Assembly: GCA_002084355.1 (NCBI GenBank)
Contig: NBLL01000079.1
Location: forward strand, 1-44,817
Length of the DNA stretch: 44,817 nt
Direction of reading: 5' to 3'
Origin: Bacteroidetes bacterium 4572_128
Lineage (GTDB): Bacteria; Bacteroidota; Bacteroidia; Bacteroidales; 4572-128
Shown here: positions 33,805-41,296 of the stretch, piece by piece
Layout: each line of letters opens with the position of its first letter
Numbering within the stretch: position 1 is the first letter of the stretch
Notes under the pieces: generated by a model
What the model was told of the DNA's origin: nothing
The model's input: the letters and a program-made list of their open reading frames with translations, nothing else
Database searches by the model: none
Position numbers and translations under genes: made by a program

Positions 33805-35653
33805 ATGAAAAAATTTTTCTTTACATTTTTATTTTTTTTAATAATTTGCTTTTCTTTTTCACAAAATCATAAGAAAGCTATGACTTTTTATAATAAAGCT
33901 TCTGAATTATATAGAAAGGGAAATGATGAAAAAGCAGTAAAAAAATTGAAAGAAATAATAAAAAAAGATAGCACATTTATTCCATCTTACATTTTACTTG
34001 CAAAAATTTATATGAAACATAATAATGTAAATGCTTCTATAAATATGTATGAAAAAGCGGCTCGCATAGATGATAATCCTTCGCTTTATATTAATCTTGC
34101 GTTCTTAGAAATGAACGCTGAAAGATTTCAAGATGCAAAAAAAAATATAGAAAAAGCGAAAAAATATAAAATTTATGAAAAGGAAATTAAAGAAGTTTTA
34201 TATGATTTAGATAATAAAATCAATTTTAGAATCAAAGCAAAAAATAATCCTGTTCCTTTTGTTCCGGTAAATCTAGGAAAAAATATAAATACGCGTAATT
34301 CCGAATATTTACCAACAATAACAGCTGATGAAAAAACTTTAATTATTACGGTTAGCATTCAAAAGAAAGAAATTCGTAATGAAAACGAAAGTAAATTTCA
34401 AGAGGATTTTTTTATTTCTCATAAATTAGAAGATGGAAGTTGGAGTAGGATAAAAAATATGGGAAACAAAATTAATACTCAAAATAATGAAGGTGCTCAA
34501 TCTATTTCTGCAGATGGACAATATTTATTTTTTACTGCTTGCGGTAGAAGAGATGGAAAAGGAAGTTGTGATATTTACATTTCAAAAAAAAACGGTGATG
34601 CTTGGGGAAAAGCACAAAATATAGGTGCTCCAATTAATACGCATTATTGGGAATCTCAGCCGTCTATTTCTTCCGATGGAAAAACTTTATATTTTGCAAG
34701 TACGCGTCCGGATGGAATTGGAAAAATGGATATTTGGAAATCTGTTTCTTTGGGGAATGGAAAATGGAGTTATCCAAAAAATCTCGGAAGAAATATTAAT
34801 ACTAAAGGAGATGATTATTCGCCTTTCATTCACACTGACAATCAAACATTTTATTTCACGTCTGATTCGTGGATAGGAATGGGGGGAAGCGATATTTTTT
34901 TATCAAGAAAAAATATAAAAGGTTTTTGGGAAGCACCAATAAATCTCGGTTATCCAATAAATACTCCAAAAGACGAGAGCAGTTTGATAGTAAATGCAAA
35001 AGGAGATAAAGCATATTTTTCCACTTCACGAGAAGATGGCTTTGGACAAATGGATATTTATTCTTTTGATTTGTACGAAGAAGCACGTCCAATACTTGTA
35101 ACTTATGTGAAAGGAAAAGTTTTTGACGCGAAAGATAAAAAAGTTTTAAAAGCTCGTTTTGAGTTGATAGATTTGGAAAGTTCTAAAATTATAGTAGAAT
35201 CTAATTCTAATCCAGGAAATGGAGAGTTTCTTGTTCCATTGGTAAAAAGTAGAAATTATGCTTTGAACGTTTCTAAGAAAGGCTATTTATTTTATTCTGA
35301 AAATTTTTCTTTAAAAAATTTAAAAGATTCTGAAAAAATTTTTTTGATGGATATTCCAATGCAGAAAATAGAAAGAAATAAAAAAATTATTTTGAATAAC
35401 ATATTTTTCGACGAAAATTCTGCTATTTTAAAAAAGACATCTAACGTAGAATTGAATAAATTATTAAAATTTATGAAAAAAAATTCTTTCTGAGGAAAGA
35501 GCAAAATCTGTTCGTGATTTTTTAATAAAAAGAAAAATTAATGAAAATAGAATTTCACACATAGGTTATGGAGAAAAAAAAGAAATCACAACAAATAAAA
35601 CAAAAGAAGGAAGACAAAAAAATAGAAGAACAGAAATTGAAATTTTAGAGTAA
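33805..35653 (+). pseudogene. PorE-like TPR/PD40/OmpA protein, frameshift in the OmpA domain
   Basis: A signal peptide (FFTFLFFLIICFSFS) precedes TPRs (residues 20-130: FYNKASELYRKGNDEKAVKK and so on). Five PD40/WD40-like beta-propeller blades follow (NLGKNINTRNSEYLPTITAD, NMGNKINTQNNEGAQSISAD ... REDGFGQMDIYSF), then a carboxypeptidase-regulatory-like domain (VKGKVFDAKDKKVLKARFEL). The C-terminal OmpA domain begins ILNNIFFDENSAILK, but the frame stops at 35493 after FMKKNSF. LSEERAKSVRDFLIKRKINE ... GRQKNRRTEIEILE continues in another frame to TAA 35651-35653. The intervening 'GHTD' peptidoglycan-binding segment (about 23 residues) is missing. This is the architecture of T9SS component PorE and relatives. 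Confidence 0.8.
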
Positions 35654-35674
35654 AATTTCTAAATTAAAAAAAAA

Positions 35675-35746
35675 TTTAGCTCTTGAAACATTTTTTTGAA
35701 AAAATTTTTTTCAAAAAAACCTTCACAAAAATTCCGAAGAGCTAAA
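35675..35746. terminator. Bidirectional terminator
   Basis: TTTAGCTCTT (35675-35684) pairs with AAGAGCTAAA (35737-35746), with an extended A/T stem. The long loop contains a second hairpin (TTTTTTTGAAAAAATTTTTT). It separates the convergent PorE-like gene and C1-peptidase gene. Confidence 0.65.
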
Positions 35747-35768
35747 ATTTTTTCTAAATTATAAAGTT

Positions 35769-37007
35769 TTATTTGAATTTTTTTAAAATATCTTTCAATG
35801 CGTCTTTATGAATTGTAAATCCCATCATTTTTAATTTTACATAATCTTCACTAAAAAAATAATAGCCAAATTCTTTCGAATTTTCATCATTATTTCTTGA
35901 ACCCGAGCTGGAATCTTTTATTAAATACCAATCTTTTCCATCTTTTTCAAAATAAGAAACAAGATGCATACCGTGGTCATCTGTTGTTGTCATATTAGAA
36001 AAGCGAAATTGTCTTGAATTATCGTCAATATAATCAGACGGTAAATCAAAAGTTGGCACAATTGCACATTGTGTTTTTGTGTCTAAACCTGCTTCAGAAA
36101 CATCACCACCTATACTAACTGTATAACCATTTCTAATTGCTTTTTTTAATACTCTCATAAATTCGTCCAATGGAATATTATAATATTCCTCACTTTTCCA
36201 CCAGTTATCCGGAACATCATAAGAAGTCTTTTTATAAAAAGCCGCTTGTTTGTAGGATAAAACTTCTACATAATCCTCCGGTTTAATTTTTAAAATGTCT
36301 TTTAAAAATGTTTTTGGAGTATATTTTTTTCCTTTAAAAGAAAATTCTTCCGGAGGTGTTCCAATATATGTGTCCATTATGCTTTTGATTGTCGCAATTA
36401 TTTCTACTTCATTCCAAGCATTTGCTCTTTTTACAGATTTCAAATATGAAAACATTTCATTAAACATTTTTTCGTGAGTATGGAATTTACGTCCATCTTT
36501 TAAACCTGTATAAGATTCCAATGGAACTGCTCCATATTTTTTCATCATTCTTGTTACTGCATTTCCTTCTGATCCTTGTCCAAAAAGCGATTTTCCTCTC
36601 TTTTTTATAAAACCCTTTGCTTTTTCTACATATTCCCAGTAAACTATATAAGGTTCTGAAATTTTCACTTCTTGATTACTAATTCTTTTAACTTCTGATT
36701 CTAAAAAAGAAACCGTAGAATAAGCCCAACAGCTACCGGCGTTTCCTTGTGAAATTACAGGAAAATGCCAAACCATGTTTTTTTTATAAAAATCTACTTT
36801 ATTTGGCAGATCTTTTTTCGACATATCAACTTTGAAATATTTTGTCATTTTAACTTTTTCAAGTTTTTTATTGACATTCCTAATATCTTTCAAAATTGAA
36901 TTTTGATAAAAACCAGGTTCGTATTCCTTAAAAAACGAATTATCTTTTTTCTGCGAAAAAGCATTTGCAGAAAATAAAACAATAAAACAAATTAAAAAAT
37001 TTTTCAT
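35769..37007 (-). CDS. C1-like (papain/bleomycin hydrolase type) cysteine peptidase
   Basis: This exported protein (signal peptide MKNFLICFIVLFSANAFSQ) has 412 residues. The active-site motif SQGNAGSCWAYSTVSFLE has Gln87 and Cys93; the His motif is DDHGMHLVSYF (His345). The position of the catalytic Asn is occupied by Asp365 (WYLIKDSSSGSR), which appears usual in this Bacteroidota branch with the conserved tail GYYFFSEDYVKLKMMGFTIH. The spacing is closer to bleomycin hydrolase/PepC than to papain. It probably acts on peptides in the periplasm or outside the cell. The gene is intact and divergent from the GSCFA gene. Confidence 0.88.
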   Translation of the reverse strand: MKNFLICFIVLFSANAFSQKKDNSFFKEYEPGFYQNSILKDIRNVNKKLEKVKMTKYFKVDMSKKDLPNKVDFYKKNMVWHFPVISQGNAGSCWAYSTVSFLESEVKRISNQEVKISEPYIVYWEYVEKAKGFIKKRGKSLFGQGSEGNAVTRMMKKYGAVPLESYTGLKDGRKFHTHEKMFNEMFSYLKSVKRANAWNEVEIIATIKSIMDTYIGTPPEEFSFKGKKYTPKTFLKDILKIKPEDYVEVLSYKQAAFYKKTSYDVPDNWWKSEEYYNIPLDEFMRVLKKAIRNGYTVSIGGDVSEAGLDTKTQCAIVPTFDLPSDYIDDNSRQFRFSNMTTTDDHGMHLVSYFEKDGKDWYLIKDSSSGSRNNDENSKEFGYYFFSEDYVKLKMMGFTIHKDALKDILKKFK

Positions 37008-37053
37008 ACATAAAATTATTAAATAACAAATTTAAATTTTTTTAAATTTTTTA

Positions 37054-37061
37054 CAAAAATA
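37054..37061 (-). promoter_or_regulatory. Candidate -7 box for the C1-peptidase gene
   Basis: On the minus strand this reads TATTTTTG, 47 nt before ATG 37007. A second match (TAAATTTG) lies at 37027-37034 but leaves a very short leader. Confidence 0.4.
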
Positions 37062-37096
37062 TATTTTATTTAAAAAAAATAAAAAATAAAATAAAA

Positions 37097-38074
37097 ATGT
37101 TTAGAACAGAAGTAAATACGAAAATAAGAAATTGCAAAATTGATTATCAAAAAAAACAATTTTTTATAGGATCTTGTTTTATAGAAAATATAGGAAAAAA
37201 AATGAAAGAATTAAAATTTCCTGTTTTAATTAATCCTTTTGGAATTTTATATAATCCTATTTCTGTAAAAAATTGTATAGAAATTTTAATTAAAAAAAAA
37301 TTTTTTATTGAAAAAGATATATATTTTTCTAATAAAAAATATATAAGTTTTTATCATCACGGAGATTTTTCTAATGAAAATAGAAAAAAATGTATAGAAA
37401 AAATAAATAAAAATATAGAAATTGCAAGTAATTTTTTAAAAAAAACATCTTTTTTATTTATAACTTTTGGAACTTCTTTTGTTTATGAAAATAAAAATAC
37501 AAAAAAAATAGTTTCTAATTGTCATAAAATTCCAAAAAAAGAATTCAGACATTATTTATTAAAAATTGATGAAATTATTGAAAACTATATTTCTTTAATA
37601 GAAAATATTTTAAAATTTAATCCAAATTTAAAAAAAATAATTTTTACTGTAAGTCCGATAAGACACTGGAAAGATGGAGCAAATGCAAATCAAATTAGTA
37701 AATCTATTTTGCAAATTGCTATTTTCGAACTAAAAAAGCATTTTAAAATTGTAGATTATTTTCCATCTTACGAAATTATTTTGGATGATTTAAGGGATTA
37801 TAGGTTTTATGAAAGAGATATGATCCATCCAAATTCAACAGCAATAGATTATATTTTTGAGAAATTTCATAAAAGTTTTATAGATGATAAAGTAGAAAAT
37901 ATTATTACAGAAATAAAAAAAATTAATAATGCTAAAAACCATAAAGCGTTTTTTCCATATTCTCAAGAGCATAAAAATTTTAAAAATTCATTTCTAAAAA
38001 AAATAAAATTATTGAAAAATAAATATTCATTTTTAAATTTAAAAGAAGAATACAATTTTTTTAATGAAAATTAA
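37097..38074 (+). CDS. GSCFA domain protein
   Basis: The family-naming motif is present as FIGSCFIENIG (Gly25-Ser-Cys-Phe28), followed by NPFGILYNPISV. Further blocks are FLFITFGTSFVYEN, FTVSPIRHWKDGANANQ with SKSIL after it, and RDMIHPNSTAIDYIFEKF. The GSCFA family is SGNH-hydrolase-like and common in Bacteroidota; the C-terminal 'HPn' fits a catalytic His. No signal peptide is seen, so it is probably cytoplasmic. The substrate is unknown. The length of 325 residues is normal and the gene is intact. Confidence 0.9.
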   Translation: MFRTEVNTKIRNCKIDYQKKQFFIGSCFIENIGKKMKELKFPVLINPFGILYNPISVKNCIEILIKKKFFIEKDIYFSNKKYISFYHHGDFSNENRKKCIEKINKNIEIASNFLKKTSFLFITFGTSFVYENKNTKKIVSNCHKIPKKEFRHYLLKIDEIIENYISLIENILKFNPNLKKIIFTVSPIRHWKDGANANQISKSILQIAIFELKKHFKIVDYFPSYEIILDDLRDYRFYERDMIHPNSTAIDYIFEKFHKSFIDDKVENIITEIKKINNAKNHKAFFPYSQEHKNFKNSFLKKIKLLKNKYSFLNLKEEYNFFNEN

Positions 38075-38089
38075 AATTTTCAAGTCATA

Positions 38090-38600
38090 AAATTTTAGAG
38101 ATTTAATAAAAATGTAACATTTTTTGAAAAAATATTTTTTTTTAATTACAAAAAGCGTGAAAATTTGGTATTTTTGGAAAAAAACATTTTTTTTAATTAT
38201 AAAAAACTATAAGCCAAAATTTTAATATTTTATTAAAAAAAATTTTTTCCAAAAACCCCAAAATTTTAATATTTAAAATTAAAAAAAATTTTTTTCAAAA
38301 AAATCCAAATATTTTAATATTTTTTAATTTCAAAATTAAAAAAAATTTTTTTTCAAAATCGTCCAAAATTTTAATATTTTTTAATTTCAAAATAAAAAAA
38401 AATTTTTTTTCAAAATCGTCCAAAATTTTAAATATTTTAATTTCAAATTAAAAAAAATTTTTCTCAAAAAAATCCAAATATTTAAATATTTTAATTTCAA
38501 ATTAAAAAAAATTTTTTTCAAAAAAATCCAAATATTTAAATATTTTAATCTCAAAATAAAAAAAATTTTTCTCAAAATTCGCCTAAAATTTTAATATTTT
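38090..38600 (+). repeat. Degenerate AT-rich repeat array
   Basis: About nine units lie in plus orientation. The best have the core ATCGTCCAAAATTTTAATAT (near 38357 and 38416); others have AAATCCAAATATTTAAATAT (near 38470 and 38525) and AAAACCCCAAAATTTTAATA (near 38254). It runs directly into the palindromic elements at 38610. Confidence 0.75.
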
Positions 38601-38609
38601 AAAAAATAC

Positions 38610-38682
38610 AACATTGGTCTTTATTTTTTAACACAAATGTTTCGACATCAAACATTGGTGTTTAAAAAAAAACTCCAATGTT
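38610..38682. repeat. Two adjacent palindromic elements, the first in reverse orientation
   Basis: Hairpin 1 is 38610-38641 (AACATTGG, 16-nt spacer, CAAATGTT); hairpin 2 is 38651-38682 (AACATTGG ... CCAATGTT), separated by TCGACATCA. The spacer of hairpin 1, TCTTTATTTTTTAACA, is the exact reverse complement of the spacer TGTTAAAAAATAAAGA in the copies at 38808 and 39868. Confidence 0.8.
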
Positions 38683-38761
38683 AAAAAATTTTTTTTTCAA
38701 AAATCGTCCAAAATTTCAAATATTTTAATTTCAAAATAAAAAATTTTCTTTCAAAATTCAC

Positions 38762-38847
38762 CCAAAATTTTAATATTTTAAAAAATACAACATTTGTTTC
38801 GACATCAAACATTGGTGTTAAAAAATAAAGACCAATGTTAAAAAAAA
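38762..38847 (+). repeat. 86-bp direct repeat, left copy, containing a palindrome
   Basis: Identical over 86 bp to 39822-39907. It contains part of an array unit, ACAACATTTGTTTCGACATC, and the hairpin 38808-38839. The two copies bracket the truncated PD-(D/E)XK gene. Confidence 0.85.
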
Positions 38848-38913
38848 AATTCAAACTGTACAGACCTAAAATTTTCCCAAAAAAATCAATTATTTTACGA
38901 ATTAAAAAAAAAA

Positions 38914-39672
38914 TTATTTTTTATTTTTTAATTGTTCTTTTAACATTTTTATTAATTCATCTTTTTCTTCTAATTTTTGTTTGTTTTCCACAATAATTTC
39001 ATTTTTTTCTCCAATAATTTCATCTTTTTCTTCTATTTTTTTTTTGTATTTTTTTTCTATCTTTTCTATTTTTTCTTTAATTTCTTCTCTATTTCTTATT
39101 CTTGTTCTTCTTTTAGCTTCGCTAATTTTTGCTTTTACAATTTCTTCGTCAGTTAAATAATCATAACTGATTAATTTTACAGCCTTTGCAATTCCATGAT
39201 TTTTTAAATTTAATTTAAAATCCGTCTTGTTTACAATGGATTGCCTTATTAAATGTAACCAATCCATATAATTAGAATTATTTTCTTTATCTTTATATTT
39301 TGAATGTGAATTTAAAAATACTAAATTATGTTTCCATAATCTAATTAAATCTCCTTTAAAATTTTTCATATCAAAATCCAATTTCATCATATTATCCTTT
39401 AGAACCATACCTGTTTGTTTATTTATTTTATACGGTTGTGTCAAAACTATCACAGCAAGAACGGTTTTTTTTATAGAATAACCATCAGAAGACTTCCTCT
39501 GTTGTTCTGTTATTGCAGCAAGAAAATAATACAAAAATCTGTCAAAATTATAATCATATGCGATCTTTTGTATTTCTATTATAAACCTATTATCAATAGT
39601 TTCTGCAAAAATATCTATTTTTATATCAATAAAACCAGATTTTTTTTCAAATTTTTTTTCTGTTTCTATTTT
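38914..39672 (-). pseudogene. PD-(D/E)XK nuclease family transposase, 5'-truncated
   Basis: The frame is open from 39672, giving GFIDIKIDIFAETIDNRFII then EIQKIAYDYNFDRFLYYFLA. This is the nuclease core of the PD-(D/E)XK transposase family (Rpn-like), with Asp of 'iDI.' and E-x-Q. It continues through SSDGYSIKKTVLAVIVLTQ and LIRLWKHNLVFLNSH to a long C-terminal coiled coil (EEIKEKIEKIEKKYKKKIEE). The ATG at 39534 is inside the domain. The usual 60-100 N-terminal residues ('F.DfgFK.lFG...n') are absent; a stop lies directly upstream and the array begins there. It is probably inactive. Confidence 0.75.
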
Positions 39673-39697
39673 TTACGAATTTTTATTTCAAATTTAA

Positions 39698-39726
39698 AAT
39701 TAATTTGTTTGAAAAACAAATTAATT
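39698..39726. repeat. Perfect 13-bp hairpin upstream of the PD-(D/E)XK fragment
   Basis: AATTAATTTGTTT (39698-39710) pairs with AAACAAATTAATT (39714-39726) around GAA. It lies 26 nt outside the truncated 5' end and may mark the breakpoint or the edge of an element. Confidence 0.5.
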
Positions 39727-39749
39727 ATTTTTAAATTTATTATTTAATT

Positions 39750-40020
39750 TTTTTTCCAAAATTCGTCCAAAATTTTAATATTTTAAAATTTCAAAATAAA
39801 AAATTTTTTTTCAAAAATCATCCAAAATTTTAATATTTTAAAAAATACAACATTTGTTTCGACATCAAACATTGGTGTTAAAAAATAAAGACCAATGTTA
39901 AAAAAAATTTTTTTCAAAAATCGCCTAAAATTTTAATATTTTATAATTTCAAAATATAAAAAAATTTTAATGTAAAAAAACAATACATTCGTCATCACAA
40001 ATCAAATGTTCGTCAAAAAA
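39750..40020 (+). repeat. Repeat units and second 86-bp direct repeat
   Basis: Three array units (cores near 39764, 39819 and 39921) surround the second copy of the 86-bp repeat (39822-39907, hairpin 39868-39899). A poly-A tract of over 20 nt follows at about 40016-40035, just upstream of the next promoter. Confidence 0.75.
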
Positions 40021-40044
40021 AAAAAAAAAAAAAAATAAAAAAAT

Positions 40045-40052
40045 TATCTTTG
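40045..40052 (+). promoter_or_regulatory. Candidate -7 box for the secreted helical protein gene
   Basis: TATCTTTG matches TAnnTTTG and ends 23 nt before ATG 40076. The long A-tract immediately upstream could act as an UP-like or curved element. Confidence 0.5.
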
Positions 40053-40075
40053 TTTTTTTTACAATTTAAAAAATT

Positions 40076-40930
40076 ATGAAAAATATTAAAATGAAAGTAT
40101 TTATGCTTTTGTCAATTTTTATCTTGAGTTCTGTCTCAATTTTAGAAGCTGACAATAAAGGTATAGAAGAGTCTTCCAGTGATTATGATTACAGGGGAAA
40201 GCTAAATAATTTGAAAGATAGATTACTTGTAATAAATAATGGAGTTGGTGCATATGCTTCTTGGGATGTTTATACACATTTAATGGATGCAAGAGATAGA
40301 TTTTTACAGTTTGATGAAAACCTCGCTAATATAGATTCTATATCAGGAGCATTAGGCGTTATTGCAAATGAAATGAGAGGTGTTGCTAATGATTACTTAG
40401 CTATATCAGGTTTGACTGAGAACATAGGAGAACAAATGGTAACTTATGCAAATGATGTAGAAACTATAGATATTGAAAATGACGAAGTTATTGCATTATT
40501 AGACGGTGAAATATCTGTTTATGAGGCTGAAATAAGTGATTTAGAAAATTATTTAACACTTCATCCTGGTGATGGAATGACAATTGCGCAAATAAATTCA
40601 GCAAACGCAAAGAAAAGTTTATTAGAGCAAAGAAAAAGTATTTTTAATAAACTTGCTGGGTATTTAGAGCAATTAGTTCCAGTTATTCAAAGTTTTAGTC
40701 AATCTATTAATATTTTCCTTTTTACATTAGGAGAAAGTGCTGAAATATATGATCTAGCTGCTGAAAATGCTGAAATATCATCTGATATACATGGAGCTTT
40801 TGATGAATTCGACCTTGAAGGTGTAGACGAAGAAATCAATGATCTTACTATAGAAGTTATGGATGATTGGAGTACTGTTGTTGATATATCTGGAAACATT
40901 ACTGATAGTGTAGTTATTGACGGACCGTAA
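40076..40930 (+). CDS. Secreted helical protein of unknown function
   Basis: I do not recognise this family. The 284 residues start with a signal peptide (VFMLLSIFILSSVSILEA, cleavage near residue 25). The mature part is acidic and mostly helical with heptad-like stretches (LLDGEISVYEAEISDLENYL, KKSLLEQRKSIFNKLAGYLE). No cysteine is present after the signal. It ends VDISGNITDSVVIDGP without a T9SS domain. Codon use is less AT-extreme than in most neighbours. A small lipoprotein gene follows after 41 nt with the same leader (AAAAAAATTATG), so they are probably co-transcribed. Confidence 0.65.
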   Translation: MKNIKMKVFMLLSIFILSSVSILEADNKGIEESSSDYDYRGKLNNLKDRLLVINNGVGAYASWDVYTHLMDARDRFLQFDENLANIDSISGALGVIANEMRGVANDYLAISGLTENIGEQMVTYANDVETIDIENDEVIALLDGEISVYEAEISDLENYLTLHPGDGMTIAQINSANAKKSLLEQRKSIFNKLAGYLEQLVPVIQSFSQSINIFLFTLGESAEIYDLAAENAEISSDIHGAFDEFDLEGVDEEINDLTIEVMDDWSTVVDISGNITDSVVIDGP

Positions 40931-40971
40931 AAAAAATTAAAAAAATTATAAATTTTTATTATAAAAAAATT

Positions 40972-41205
40972 ATGAAAAGAATAAAAAATTCATTATTGGC
41001 TTTCTTGTTGATTTTTGCTTTTATAGCTGTAAATCTTACTTTTACTTCTTGTGAAAAAGACGAGGAAGAAACTCCTCCTGTTTCTACTGTGAAGCATGAT
41101 AGATTAAATAAGGATGAGGTTACATGGAAAGTTGTTATAGAAGAGATGAAAAAAGTTGGAGAAGACAGATCTAAATCTGTTAAAAACATAGACGAACAAT
41201 TTTAA
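40972..41205 (+). CDS. Small putative lipoprotein
   Basis: A 77-residue protein with a basic start, a hydrophobic stretch (SLLAFLLIFAFIAVNLTF) and a lipobox-like FTS-C at residue 26, followed by EKDEEETPP, the acidic/proline tail typical of Bacteroidota lipoproteins. The remainder (NKDEVTWKVVIEEMKKVGED) is helical and charged. No family was recognised. It is probably part of an operon with 40076-40930 and is closed by the terminator at 41248. Confidence 0.6.
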   Translation: MKRIKNSLLAFLLIFAFIAVNLTFTSCEKDEEETPPVSTVKHDRLNKDEVTWKVVIEEMKKVGEDRSKSVKNIDEQF

Positions 41206-41247
41206 ATTTGAAAATTAAAATAATTAAAAATTATTTACACAAAATTT

Positions 41248-41283
41248 AAAAAAAGGATATAATTAATTTTATATCCTTTTTTT
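41248..41283 (+). terminator. Terminator after the small lipoprotein gene
   Basis: AAAAAAAGGATATAA (41248-41262) pairs with TTATATCCTTTTTTT (41269-41283) around TTAATT, ending in a T-run. It stands 13 nt before the next ATG, so it could also sit in that gene's leader. Confidence 0.8.
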
Positions 41284-41296
41284 ATAAAAAGAAATT

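Noticed and set aside
39415-39747. 110-codon plus-strand ORF opposite the PD-(D/E)XK fragment
   Set aside because: It is antisense to the recognised nuclease core and has only F/I/K-rich low-complexity sequence.
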